A DNA stretch of 64,000 nt from Quillaja saponaria (Eukaryota; Streptophyta; Magnoliopsida; Fabales; Quillajaceae). A program made the position numbers and the translations under genes. The stretch covers positions 16,190,062 to 16,254,061 of the forward strand of contig CM055611.1 of NCBI GenBank assembly GCA_029379385.1, in the 5' to 3' direction. How positions within the stretch are numbered: the first letter of the stretch is position 1; the number at the start of each line of letters is the position of its first letter. This document shows, piece after piece, positions 1 to 11,416 of this stretch. The notes under the pieces are model-generated. The model was not told the DNA's origin, ran no database searches, and worked only from the letters and a program-made list of their open reading frames with translations.

Positions 1-256
1 ATAAGTTTGAGCTCATAGGTAATAATTTAGTTAAGTAATGTTCAAGATAACTATTTAAGTAAGAAAGTTTAAGGAAACTAATTAGGATGTTCCCTTGAAA
101 TAAGCAAAATAAAAGAAGAATAAATTAAAGCAAGGATGATTCGGTTTTAGAAGGATAAAGGAAGAGTTTTGGTGTCAACTTAGTTAATAAGTGATTATAA
201 CTCAATTAAGGCATTAATTAGATTAAGTAAAGGATTAAGGAAGGTAATGTGTTACA
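1..256 (+). mobile_element. Truncated left LTR, right-hand end (Ty3/gypsy-like)
   Basis: The stretch ends in GTGTTACA just 4 bases before a tRNA-Met-type primer binding site, which is where the 3' end of a 5' LTR should lie. That terminus is the inverted complement of TGTAACAC at 1087, as expected for LTR ends. The start of this LTR lies left of the window. No coding potential is visible. The LTR assignment is inference from the ordered PBS, polypurine tract and LTR-start signals. Confidence 0.5.
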
Positions 257-260
257 ATTA

Positions 261-272
261 TGGTATCAGAGC
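261..272 (+). other. Primer binding site (initiator tRNA-Met type)
   Basis: TGGTATCAGAGC is the standard sequence complementary to the 3' end of plant initiator tRNA-Met, used to prime reverse transcription by many plant LTR retrotransposons. It sits 4 bases after a GTGTTACA LTR end, the normal spacing. Confidence 0.75.
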
Positions 273-774
273 AACGGTTTGGGACATAAGTTAGGTAAGG
301 AGGCCTAAAGCATCTTGCCATGGTTTCGTTACATGTGACCTTTTCTAAAAGTTTGGTTATGTGTTCCTTATTTCGGTTATGTACATATTGCTTGAAATAT
401 TTGCAAATTGTTAACATGGCAAGAAAGTAATACATGTCACATGTATTGCATATATGTGTTCCACATAAATATGTATGTTATGTGATAATTGTTGAAAGTG
501 CTATAAAAAAAAAAAAGTGCTAAATGTTGTGTGTATAGTAATAAGGAAGGGAATATGACATAGTAGGACACGTTAGGATGTCCTGTTTTAGGAACGAAAA
601 AGAAATTTGTCCCATTTAAAGGGTAATTACATTTGTTACAGATATGGAAAGGAGCGTCACATAACTAGAGCCTACCCAAAAGTCAATGACCAAAGAGCTC
701 TTAGGAATCCAGTAGCAATGGGTCGAGTATTCTAACAATGTTATATTAGGTAAGTGTATATTAAATGGCAAGAT

Positions 775-935
775 ATGTTAATATTAACTCTCTAAGGCAT
801 ACCAAGATGAATAAAGTAAATATCCTAAGGTTTATAGAGATAGATAAAGTGAATACCCTGAGGATTACCAAGAAAGATAAAGCGAATACCCTGAGGTTTT
901 CTAAGATGGATAAAGTGAATACTCTGAGGTATTGC
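775..935 (+). repeat. 33-bp in-frame minisatellite
   Basis: About five imperfect 33-base units with the core GTGAATACCCTGAGG are arranged head to tail inside the remnant retroelement. Because the unit is a multiple of three, the plus-strand frame stays open from 765 to 956 and would encode an 11-residue repeat with the core VNTLR. This may be accidental; no protein family is recognised. Confidence 0.7.
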
Positions 936-1071
936 CATGGGAGGACATTTAACTAAAATGTCTTATACAAGAATGTTATACTTTGTTTAAAAAGTAAACA
1001 AGAGAGAGATTGTTTAGGTTAATGCAAGATTGTTTAGATTAATGCTTGAAATTTGAGGACAAAATTATTTT

Positions 1072-1082
1072 AAAGGGGTGGA
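1072..1082 (+). other. Polypurine tract
   Basis: AAAGGGGTGGA lies just before TATTGTAACACC, matching the plus-strand priming site of plant Ty3/gypsy elements directly upstream of the 3' LTR. Confidence 0.6.
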
Positions 1083-1086
1083 ATAT

Positions 1087-1490
1087 TGTAACACCTCCTA
1101 ATTAATACCTAAGTAATTATAGGATAAGTAATTATCTTAAGAGCTAAATAGGATTTGAAATTTAGTATCAAGTTTATACGTATTATTTCATGTATAGGAA
1201 TAGTGCATGTGCATATAAAAATATATATAGGATACGTATTAGTATAGGAGTAGTATATACTTATAAAATAAGTATAAATACACATACGTATATACGTATT
1301 GGGGAAAAATACACATGCATGAATAAAAAAACATGGATATGCATTGGAACAAAGATAAAAAAATGTTACATGGTGGTGTTGGAAAAAGAAGGGAAAATAA
1401 AAAAATATAGGGTACTTGCTTGAAAAGAAAATGTGAGGAATTAGGTGTAAGAAGAAGGTTAAGTATGACAATTTATAATAAATGAGAACA
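1087..1490 (+). mobile_element. Partial right LTR
   Basis: Begins TGTAACACCTCC directly after the polypurine tract. It runs rightward until it meets an oppositely oriented gag-protease fragment at about 1490, so the end of this LTR is missing or displaced. The open frames in both directions here are low-complexity and not convincing genes. Confidence 0.5.
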
Positions 1491-2345
1491 CTATAATTGA
1501 GTATCCCAGACAAAAGCTAAATAGGCTTGATACTTCTTCCTAAAAAGTTGTCTCGCTTGAATAGCTGAAATCAGATTGCGAGGAACTTCACTCCGATCCC
1601 CTTGAACAATAGCAGTTGGCTTCTCAAGAATACTGAACTTAATACTCTTATCGTGATAATCTACTAAAGCATGATAATTAGACAACCAATCCATGCCTAG
1701 AATTACATCATACTCTAACATATTTAGTATGATTAAGTCTGCCAAATAATTGTCATCACCCAAAAAAACCTTAAATGAAGGTATATACTAGTCTACAAGA
1801 ATAATTTCCCCCCCGCGGAGTTAAGACTGCTAAAGAGATTTCAAGTGGGTCATATATTCTCTTCACAATGGAAGCAAAATATGGTGAGATGAAAGAATGA
1901 GTAGCTCCTAAACCAAAAAATACTTTAGCACCAATTGAACAAATAGACAAATTACCTGTTACCACTTCATTAGAAGTCTGTGTGTCTCGAGTCATCAAAG
2001 TATAAACTTGGGCTTGACCTTTGCTTACTGATAAAGAACCCCTAGAAAAACTACCACGTATCCCTGGAGGCCTTCTAGGTGTTGCAGGTAATGAAGGTCT
2101 ACCCTAAACTAATGAAAAAGTTTCGGCTGAAGTAGATTGACTTCTCAATAATGGACAGTCTCTAATACGATTGTCCATCGCTCTGCATTTAAAACATGTA
2201 ACTGTCCCCAATTTATACTGCCTAGTGTGCCTATTACCACAAGTAGAGCATATAAGAAACTCATATGATCAGGGTTAGCTAGATGATCCTCCTTGGAACT
2301 GAGCTTCTGAACCTCACCTCATCTGACTTCTACCTGCCTGAAAAC
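1491..2345 (-). pseudogene. Ty3/gypsy gag zinc knuckle and aspartic protease fragment
   Basis: Read on the minus strand, the segment runs from a gag C-terminus into a retropepsin. Around 2150-2260 there is a Cys-rich stretch and a zinc knuckle CFKCRAMDNRIRDC in which the expected His is Asn, so the CCHC motif is broken. Next comes the protease region (about 1998-1771) with a GATHSFISPYFA motif; the active-site D of the usual D-x-G is replaced (FGLGATHSF), so the enzyme should be dead. Then follows YDVILGMDWLSNYHALVDYH (about 1720-1660), the conserved flap region of plant Ty3/gypsy proteases. The frame is interrupted near 1765-1770, in the region between 2000 and 2110, and by further stops upstream. 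No reverse transcriptase follows. It opposes the LTR signals at 257-1490, so it is from another insertion or was inverted. Confidence 0.87.
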
Positions 2346-2347
2346 TT

Positions 2348-2477
2348 AAAAATATGCAAGATGATTCATTATTAGATCAATTTCTTAGTATTGTTAAAAA
2401 TATTTAACACAAATATTAAAAATATGCAAGATGATTCATTATTAGATCACTTTCTTAGTATTGTTAATAATATTTTT
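2348..2477. repeat. 70-bp tandem duplication
   Basis: Two adjacent copies begin with AAAAATATGCAAGATGATTC at 2348 and 2418 and differ at very few positions over about 58 bases. The core AATATGCAAGATGATT also occurs at the end of the TNP2-like reading frame (8409-8424), which might mark CACTA-derived DNA or be chance. Confidence 0.85.
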
Positions 2478-2749
2478 TTTTATACTATTAAAAACTATAA
2501 AATTTTATTTGTAATTAAATAATAACTTGCAAAATTTATAAAAATATTTTATAATATATTTGCTTAATTTTTTTATTTTTTATTTTTGTCTATTTTCACA
2601 TCTTAAAAAGAACATATTAACAAAATTTTGTATTTATTTTGTTTCTATCACCAGTAGTTTTGGGTTGGCTTTTCAAAATAGGAAAAAAAATATTTCAAAA
2701 CTTCATCTTTTCTTCTTCCTTTGGTCTTTCTCCCTGCTCCGCTTCTTTG

Positions 2750-2822
2750 CTTCCGGTCTTCCTCCCTGCTCCGCGTCTTCCTCCCTGCTCCACGTCCCTG
2801 CTTCGCGTCTTCCTCCCTCCTT
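2750..2822 (+). repeat. CT-rich short tandem repeat
   Basis: Three to four imperfect units of about 19-20 bases of the type TCTTCCTCCCTGCTCCGCG follow one another. They generate overlapping open frames on both strands that should not be taken as genes. Confidence 0.65.
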
Positions 2823-2826
2823 CTGA

Positions 2827-3033
2827 AGCAGCGAAGCACCTGCAGATGGTGTCTTCCTCCCTTCTTCCTCCTCCTTTGTAGTTAGGCGTTCTCCAATCTC
2901 AGACTTGATTCCGAATGCCATCTCAGATCTGAAGGATACAAGAGAGGCTGAATTACTTCGACAAGCAGCTGCCTCTATGAACATTCAAGACATCAAAGGA
3001 AATCAAATTACAGATTTGCTTCACAATCTTTGA
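2827..3033 (+). pseudogene. Exon-like open frame of unidentified host gene (possible capture)
   Basis: An open frame without its own upstream ATG runs to the TGA at 3031-3033. Its composition is unlike the surrounding AT-rich DNA. The last 40 or so residues look like the end of a real protein: hydrophilic, helix-prone, with segments AISDLKDTREAELLRQAAAS and NIQDIKGNQITDLLHNL. The upstream part (2750-2870) is a CT-rich repeat of TCTTCCTCCCTGCTCCGCG-like units. T-rich sequence downstream resembles a 3' UTR. I do not recognise the family. Lying just left of a CACTA transposase, it could be a fragment captured by the transposon or a remnant of the interrupted host gene. Confidence 0.4.
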
Positions 3034-3189
3034 AGAATAATTTCACTTTTTTTTATTTCTTTTTTTTTGTATAATTTTTCTTGGTCTGAAATTGATCTCC
3101 TTGCTTTTCTTTTCAATGGGAGTCGATTGTATTGTTTTATTAAGTATTTTATGGAATTGAATAGATGAATGTTGCAAACAACTTGGATG

Positions 3190-3366
3190 GTATAGGCTGT
3201 GGGTTAGGACCCTTGCGTGGTCTCGATCATGAACTAGAAGACTTTGTTGTGAAAAGAAGAAAGAAAGGCTTTGGTTGGTACGTACATAGGCTGTGGGTTC
3301 AAGAAGATAGGACCCTTGCGTGTGTTCTCATGACTTTGCAGTGAAAAGAAGAAAGCAAGGCGTTGG
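3190..3366. repeat. ~95-bp direct duplication
   Basis: The block starting ATAGGCTGTGGGTT at about 3192 and ending GAAAGGCTTTGG is repeated from about 3288 with small insertions. Both copies contain GGACCCTTGCGTG and GTGAAAAGAAGAAAG. Confidence 0.8.
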
Positions 3367-4671
3367 AAATTAAAGCAAACAGAAAATTTATGTGAGTCCT
3401 AGTCTTTCCCTACTTAAAGGTTTGTTTTGTCTTTTTTATCTTCCTTTAGGTACGCCTTTAATTGACATTGAAGAAAGTTTGTGAGACACTCTTCATGTGG
3501 TCCATATATGGCTATCACAATTTGATTTCTTTAACTTTGACTGTATTTGAGTTGTGATTGAAATTTTAATATTTAATTATGTGTGGCATATATGGCATGT
3601 ATAGTTATGGCCAATTATGGCTTGCTTTCCAAGTGGGTATTTGTAAATACAACTTTCATCATTCATTGTCATAGATATCTCCCTGCACCATATTAGACAA
3701 TCATTTTGAAAAAGACATAAGATATCATAGATGACCAATATAACGTAATTGGAAACTAGACCATTGCTTGGTTGCTTGTTTATTTAATAAGTTATTTACA
3801 AATTGTCTTTTTTTTATTTTTTTAATTACAACTTTTTTTTTAGTGGGTACATGTGGTTTACAGCTAATGTACATGAAATAGATATTCATTTAAACTGAAT
3901 ATGGAGATGACTATCTTAAATTGAAATTGAAATAACATAACTATCTTAAATTGAAACTAAAATAGATATTCATTTTTGTACATGCACGTGAGCGGGTCCT
4001 AAAATATAGTATGGGTGATGATAGCCAAAGCAATACTGGTTATGCATATTAAATGTTTCATTGTTTGTCTTTTTGAGGATTTAAGCAAAAACCTCATATG
4101 GTTTGATGCCGTAAAATCCATGAAACAGAGTGGTCTATGTTGAGAGGAGTTTATGTTTCTCTCTCATTAAGTCATATGTAAACATGCACCAATTCATCGA
4201 ATTTGACATAATATGGAACTTTAGAAAATGAGTCTGTGGAGTATAAAAGTGGGTAACAATAATAAGGACATATTGATTTCTCTATCAATCTCATTAATTG
4301 CTTCACTATTATGACTTTTTCTATGTTGCATCCTAGCTTGCATACACCACAGTCTTGTGTATCATTGTCATTTTCTTTGCTTCATGGTAAGTTTTATTGA
4401 GCCTAAAGTTATGCAACTTTCAAATATTTTATTTTTTTTCTCATAAATATCATACACATTTCTATTATTAAATGAGTTTTAAATGAAATTGAATTATTTG
4501 TGAGATTCTAGAAGTGTTTTTAAGGGAATATATTGATATTATATATTATTAACAAAAATAGCTGAAAGTGCATGTCTTTCAATTAAATTCCCTTAATTAT
4601 TTTTGCACTATTTATTACTCAATGTTTTAATATAATTGTGCTAATTATTATGGTGAAGAATTTTTGCCAAT
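3367..4671. other. No gene seen; AT-rich DNA upstream of CACTA transposase
   Basis: No reading frame, RNA gene or terminal inverted repeat is visible here. If the element is a normal CACTA, its promoter, 5' subterminal repeats and left CACTA terminus should lie in this stretch or further left. Neither CACTACAAG nor CCCACAAA-type repeats are found. Confidence 0.5.
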
Positions 4672-7600
4672 ATGGATGAAGACTGTAGTTGGTTTGAAGG
4701 TGATCGTAGTTGGATGGAACGTAGAATTGAAAACCAAATGCCTACAGATGAGTTTATGTCTAGTGTTGAGAAGTTTCTTGATTTTGCTTATAGTCATCCA
4801 AGGATTATGAAAGGAAATACAATTCGATGTCCTTGTCGGGTTTGTAAGAACAAAAAGTGGAAGCTTCGAGATGAAGTAGCCATTGACTTGTATAAGAAGG
4901 GTTTTGTAAAAACCTACAAGTGGTGGACCTTACATAGGGAGGCCGAGGCTTGGCTAGGGGAAAGTTCAAATAACTGAGATGTTGATGTTGGTAATTCAAG
5001 CAATCCATACGTTGATATGGTTTTGGATGCTGTTGGTCCAGATTTTAATTGGGACGATGAGAGTCAGATTCGCGAGGAGCCAAATTATGATGCCCAAAAT
5101 TTTTATGACTTGTTAAAAAATGTTGATGAGCCATTATGGGAAGGTTATGACTGGCATAGTCGGTTATCGGCAGTAACACAACTATTAAACTATAAATCAG
5201 AGTTTAATATGAGTGAGAGCTTGTATGACCGACTTATTTCAATTATTAAAGGTTTGTTGCCTAAAAATGAGAAATTACCTGAAAATTTTTACCGATCTAA
5301 GCAAATGGTCAAGAAATTAGGACTTGGATATGAGAAGATACATGTATGTCCCAACGATTGTATGCTTTACTATGGCGAAGAGGATAAGAAGTTGCGAGAA
5401 TGTCGTATATGTGGGCATTCGAGATATCAACCCAAGACTCGATCAAGTAAGATTGATGTACCTTACAAAATTTTGCGTCACTTTCCACTTGCACCTAGGC
5501 TCCAAAGGCTCTTTATATCAAAAAACACTACTCAACATATGACTTGGCATGATTAGAGACATGTTAATGGTATAATGATTCACCCAAGTGATGGAGAAGC
5601 ATGGAAACACTTTGATGACAACTATCCATCATTCTCAGACGAACCAAGAAATATTAGATTGGGTCTTGCCACCGATGGGTTTTGCCCATTCGGTCATTCA
5701 TCAAATGGTCATTCTATATGGCCCGTTTTTGTTACTCTTTACAATTTGCCTCCTAACATGTGCATGAAAAAGCAATATTTATTCTTGACATTGGTCATTC
5801 CTAGTCCTAAGTCTCCAAAGCAAAATTTAGATATCTACTTGAGAGCTCTTAGTGACGACTTGAAGAAGTTGTGGGATGTGGGTTAACACTTATGATGCAT
5901 ACAGGGGTGAAAATTTTATAATGAGAGCTGCACTTATGTGGACCCTTAGTGACTTTCCTGCTTATGGAATGCTATCAGGTTGGAGTACATATGGAAATTT
6001 GGCTTGTCCATATTGCATGGAACAAGCAAAATCTTTTCGTCTTCCTCATGGTCATAAACAGTGCTGGTTTGATTGTCATCGACAATTCTTACCTATTGAT
6101 CATTCTTTTAGAAAGCAAAAAGATAAATTCAAAAAGAACAAAACAGAGAAAGCTTTGCCTCCTTCATGGTTGTATGAGGAAGAAGTTTGGGATCGTCTCA
6201 GAAGACTTAATCAAATAACCTTTGGAAATGCATTCGGTAAACAAATAATTTCAGGATTTGGGAAACAACATAATTGGGCAAAAATAAGTATATTTTGCGA
6301 ATTGCCTTATTGGTCAACTAATCTTATTCGACACAATCTTAATGTAATGCATATTGAGAATAATGTTTTTGATAATGTATTCAATACAGTGATGAATATG
6401 AAAGGTAAAACCAAGGACAATCCAAATGGGAGGATGGATTTGCAATTATTTTGTAAGCGTCCCGAGTTGGAGTTGACTAATGTTAATGGGAAACTTGTTA
6501 TGCCAAAAGTTTCTTACAGCTTGTCTAAACCTCAAGTGAAGGAAGTGTGTCAATGGATAAAAGGCTTAAGGCTTCCTGACGGGTATGCTTCAAATTTAGG
6601 TCGTTGTGTGGACATGGATGAATCCAAGTTGTCTGGTATGAAAAGCCATGATTATCACGTGTTCATGCAAAGACTAATCCCGATTGCATTTCGCGATTAC
6701 TTACCGAAAGGTATATGGGAAGCATTTACTGAGCTTAATAATTTTTTCAGAGATTTACGTATGAAAGAATTGTGTGTGAAGCATATGGAGATGCTTGAGA
6801 AAAATATTGTTATCACTTTGTGAAAGTTGGAGAAAATATTAGTAATGGGTTTTTTTGACTCAATGGAACATTTGACTGTGCACATACCTTATGAATCAAA
6901 AGTGGGTGGACCTGTGCATTATCGTTGGATATATCCATTTGAAAGGTTATTATATTGGTCTTAAACTAATCGTATTTGTACTTTTTAAGTATATTCATTT
7001 CCTAATTAAAGATATTGTTTGTAGGATGATATTTAATTTAAAGAAAAAGGCTAGAAACAAGGCTTGCGTCAAAGGTTCTATATGCGAGGCCTATTGCTTA
7101 GAAGAAATTTCCAATTTTTGTGCAATGTATTTTGAGTCAAACGTTCCAACAAAGTTAAATCGTGTGCCTCGTCAAGATGATGGTGGAGATATGGATTGTA
7201 ATGGGCGCCTTTCTGTTTTTTGTCAATCTGGTCGTGCATTTGGTTTTCATAAAACAAGACCGCTTACTGATATTCAGTTACAAGCAGCAAAGATTTATGT
7301 TTTGCTGAATACAATAGAGATTGAGCCATATGTAAGGTAAGTCAGGCTATCTCACATTAAATTTTTTGTATGCAACACTTACATTTCAATAGTGACTTAC
7401 ACTCTCAATATGAAATATAGTGAGTTTCGTCAAATACTATCGAATGAGTATCCAAATTATTCTGAGGACCTAATTCAAAAATTAGTTGAGTCTAAATTTG
7501 CAGATTGGCTTCAACAACAGGTTAGTTTTTTTTTTTTATTATTATTTTATTTATTTATTTATTTCTATTGTTAGGCATAAACAACTATACATTTAGTTCA

Positions 7601-8425
7601 TACAACTATTAAGTTTAGTTTATCATATAAGCACTTGATGATAAGATCACTGATCCACGTATTGTGGATATTGCTTTCCCACCAATGAGGCAAGTGAGGT
7701 GTTTTAATGGCTACTTTGTTAATGGGTTCAAGTTTCACACGCTTTCATATGGAGATGATAAAAAGTTTATGAATAGTGGCGTTCGTGTGAAAGGGAGTTG
7801 TTATGGCGTTGATGAGCGAGATTTCTATGGTATGCTAACTGACATAATAGAGATGCAATATTTTGGAAATAATAGAATTATGCTCTTTCAGTGTGATTGG
7901 TATGATTCTTATAGAGGAATGAAAATAGATTCCTTGCACGGTCTAGTAGATATCAATCATAAGTCAAGACTTGCCTCATATGAACCTTTCATATTAGCTG
8001 CTCAAGCTCACCAAGTTTATTATGCTAGCTATCCAAGTAAAAAAAGAAATGATTGGTGGGCAGTTTGTAACATGGCGGCTAGGAACAATTTTAATTTTTA
8101 GTCCAGTGACACACCAAGTGACGATGTGCAACCTTTAGATGATGATATATTTCAAGAAGTTGAATTGAATGTACCGGTTCCAGTTACTGTGGGTCTAGAT
8201 TTGGATGCACCTAGAGTTCTTGTACGTGATGACCCAAGTGAAGATATGGATCCTAATGAAATAAATGAAGCTAGATTTTTTGTTGATGATGACATAATTG
8301 AAGAAGAATATGATGATATTATTGAAAATGAAGATGATGATGAAGAGGATAATGATGAATTAGAAATGGATAGGGAAGAAGTTGGTTTTGAATACGATTT
8401 TGACAATAATATGCAAGATGATTAA
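4672..8425 (+). pseudogene. TNP2-like CACTA transposase, broken
   Basis: The domain order matches plant TNP2 proteins. First is an N-terminal transposase-associated domain (about 4690-4960: DRSWMERR, then IRCPCRVCKNKKW and LYKKGFV). Then the tnp2 transposase core (about 5150-6650: IRLGLATDGFCPFGHSS, GMLSGWSTYGNLACPYC). Then DUF4218 (about 6650-7335: FRDYLPKGIWEAFTELNNFF, GSICEAYCLEEISNFC) and DUF4216 (about 7670-8095: YFVNGFKFHT, LFQCDWYDSYRGMKID). A strongly acidic tail ends at TAA 8423-8425. Likely introns are 6946-7024, 7337-7392 and one starting at 7521. Lesions in the reading frame are TGA 4975, TAG 5554, a frameshift near 5880, TGA 6821 and TAG 8099. Family knowledge: the protein would excise and reinsert the element by acting on its CACTA termini. 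This copy is non-functional. Confidence 0.93.
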
Positions 8426-8549
8426 TCAAAATTATATGTGATTTGTTTATAAAGATTCCATAGTTGTTATTACTTATTAATTATGTTTGATATTTATAGA
8501 TTTAAATATTTATGATTTTTTGACTTGTTATTGGAATTGTTACAAGATC

Positions 8550-11231
8550 ATGGTTCGTAGTATTCATGGATCTGGGTCAAATGCATCTCGTGATCCTCCT
8601 AGTATGAATTAGACAAGCCGAACCACACGCAAATCATCTCAGTCTAGCCGTGCCACACCTTCATCAGCTCAAGTGGGATCTGCCTTACCTAGATCATCTC
8701 AGTCAACCTTGTCGATATTCCACCTTTACCAGGTATTTCTTTATATTTAGATTGTATTTAAATTAAAATTTACCCCTTATAATCATTGAACTAATTAATC
8801 TAGGCCTACTGTTGAATAATGCAGGTGACCGTGATGTTGGACATATAATGGAATCATCTGCCCATAACTCACCACTAGGCACATCTGGAGATTTGTCTAC
8901 ATCTAGGGTTCCTGTCATTGAGCCACCTGTAACTAAAGGATATGCACACCTAGATCCCCCTCCTACAAACCCTGCTGATAGACCTTTGATTAGAATTCGT
9001 ACTGAGAAGTATTAATTAGATATAATATATTGTTATTACTTTTTTATATATACTAAAGTATGCTAACTTTTATTGTTATTATTTATGTAAAGTGAATTTG
9101 ACAATCCTGACACTGTGAGGACTATTAAATCAATCATTGAAGCTCATATGCCAGGACCGATCCCAGTTTGGTCTCAGTATCCTAGAATAGCAAGAGACTT
9201 ATGTTATTGACAATTTATGGTAATTTAAATATTTAGTGATAAGAGTATCATTTTTATATTGAATGGAAAAGTTAATGCACTAATTTCTTGTGATATTTCA
9301 GGCTCATTATAGGTTTAACACAGAGCAAGAGGAGAAAGATGGTAAGATTGTGTTTGAGAAGATTGCAGGTCGACGATATAGGGATGTGTTAAGAGATGCA
9401 TGAGCCAAGGCAAAGATAATGTGTAAAACCGAGGACATCAGCAAGTGTGAAGGTTGGATGCCTGATTGGATGACGGTAGAAAATTGGCGAGGGCTACTTC
9501 AGATTTGGAGTAGTGAACAATGGAAGAAACGTTCCAAAATAGGAACACAAAACAGAGGATTAGGAGAGGAATCAATTGTTAGACATGTTGGAGGATCAAT
9601 CTCGGTGTTGCAACATAAGGAGAAATTGGTATTGTTGTAATTTAATATGAAAATGTTAAATATCAAATTTTATTCTTTTATAACTTTCAAATGGTTTTGT
9701 AGAAAAAAGAAACAGGCAATGATCCGTCTCTTCTAGAAGTTTTCCACCGCATCCATAAGAGAAAAAAGACTAGACAATTTGACAACCCAAAGTCGCAGAT
9801 GATTTCTGTTAGTTTTACAAATATTCACTAACATTTTTATATTTATGTATGTGTGTGTGTGTGTGTGTACATATATATCTATGCAAATGAATCTATAACT
9901 AATATTCATTAGGATTGTAGGAAGAATACATGCGCGAAGTTTCTGACAAAAATGGAGAAGATAGTGATGCTCATCCCTCATTTGATCCAGACATTTGGTT
10001 AAAGGTGACAGGAGGAGTACAAAAGGGGGGGAAAGTCTACGGATGTGGAACACATGGTGCTGCAAGAGCCTTATTTGTAGATAAGATCAATTCATCTCGT
10101 TCCTCATTATGATCTACCGTAACATCACAACCAGATGTTGCATCAGCTGAGCGGATTCACACACTAGAGCAACAACTAGAGTACCAAAAAAGGAAAACTG
10201 ATGAAATGAGTAATATCATGAAAGTCATGATGGATAAGTTAGGTTTAGACCCTTCCATCCTTGGAGGACTTCAGGTAAGTAACTATCTCTATTTAAATAT
10301 GCAATCTGAAGTTTTTAGATAGCAAGATAATTAGAGAGCATTAAATAAAACTTGTAGAAACAAATGGGATACAATTCGGATGCACAGTTAGAATTTCATG
10401 CAAATGTTTTAAGTTTTTTACTTTAACTTAGCTACTTTTAGTTGTGAAGAGCAATAGTGACCAAAATATGTTCAAATGACGACACGAGAATTTCAACATG
10501 TTAATGCCATTAAATAAGATTTGTAAGAACAAATGACATCTAATTCAAATGCATAGTTAGAAGTTTATGCAAATGCTTGGGTTTGTGACTTAAACTTAGC
10601 TAGTTTTGGGTGTGAAGTGTTAAAGTAACCAAAACATGTTCAAACAAAGAGTCATGTATTCCACCACATTCATGACATTGAATAAGACTTATAGGAACAA
10701 AATCTATCCAATTCGTATCCACGGTTAAGATTTTATGGAAATATTTGAGTTTGTGAATTAAAATAAATTTAGTTTTAGGTGTAAAGGGCAATAGTGACCA
10801 AAACATGTTCAAACAATGAGCCAAGAATTCTAACATATTCATGCCATTGAATAAGATTTGTAAGAACAAGTGGCATCTAATTTTGGTTCACAGTTAAGAT
10901 TTTATGCAAATGCTTGGGTTTGTTATTTAAATTGGTTAGTTTTGGGCGTGCAGTGTGAAAGTCACAAAAACATGATAGGTTATGATTTTCCGCAAATGTT
11001 TATGCTTGTGATTTAAAGAATAGCTTGTTTCAGATTGACATACCTAAGTTTATATATTTATCTAGATCATTTCTTTTATATTTTCAAATTTTTTTGTTAG
11101 TTATTCACTTTTCTTTCTAACAGGATGCATTTTCTAGCGGTGTAGATGGTGATGTAGGTGTTCATGGAGATGGCGAGGAGATTCTTCATGAGGATGGCAA
11201 CAATGATGACGATCTTGATGACATTATGTAG
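8550..11231 (+). pseudogene. Second CACTA gene, Transposase_24 (TNPA-like) type, broken
   Basis: A multi-exon gene lies about 125 bases after the TNP2-like frame. It starts at ATG 8550 with a Ser/Arg-rich leader (to the donor at 8732). It contains a plant En/Spm Transposase_24-type core at about 9300-9640 (KIAGRRYRDVLRDA, then GWMPDWMTVENWRGLLQIW), a segment around 9705-9805 (DPSLLEVFHRIHKRKK), a coiled-coil-like stretch at 10140-10270 (RIHTLEQQLEYQKRKTDEM) and an acidic C-terminus ending TAG 11229-11231. In-frame stops occur at TAG 8610, TGA 9401 (in place of a codon within the conserved DARxKA motif) and TGA 10110. Introns have recognisable GT/AG ends (for example donor 10274, acceptor ending 11123). 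A TG microsatellite lies in one intron near 9850. Such proteins are thought to bind subterminal repeats and assist transposition; here it is a pseudogene. Confidence 0.85.
10340..11036 (+). repeat. ~169-bp tandem repeat inside a transposase intron
   Basis: Four head-to-tail units begin with AAATAAGATTTGTAAGAACA-like sequence at about 10340, 10509, 10677 and 10846, giving spacings of 168-169 bases. Each contains GTGACCAAAACATGTTCAAA and a GCAAATGCTTGGGTTTGTGA-like segment; the last unit is truncated and partly repeated. The array fills most of the last intron (10274-11123). It has no coding potential. Confidence 0.88.
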
Positions 11232-11416
11232 CTAGTTCATAGTTCTATTAGACTTAGCTTAATTATTTAAATGTAGATGTTGACATTGTGTGTTTATGTG
11301 ATGCTTTTTTATTAAATGTTGACAAAACTTTAAATTTATGATGAATTTGTTTTATGGATAATATATATGGATGTTTATTAACAGGTTTGATTCATTTAAT
11401 GAAAATTAGGAATATT

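Larger units (their letters stand above)
257..1086 (+). mobile_element. Internally deleted Ty3/gypsy-type internal region
   Basis: Only about 830 bases separate the primer binding site from the polypurine tract, so gag-pol has been deleted. The right part reads like the end of plant Ty3/gypsy elements: a GAGGACAAAATT-type segment at 1055-1066, then a purine tract, then TGTAACACC. No gag or pol domain is recognisable between the two signals. The region contains an in-frame 33-bp minisatellite at 775-935. Confidence 0.5.

Noticed and set aside
1109..1513. 134-codon minus-strand frame rich in Phe, Ile and Tyr
   Set aside because: Composition follows AT-rich LTR sequence; no start context, no family.
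8152..8406. Ser-rich open frame on the minus strand
   Set aside because: It is the antisense of the acidic tail of the TNP2-like transposase; GAT/GAA-rich coding gives Ser-rich antisense frames.
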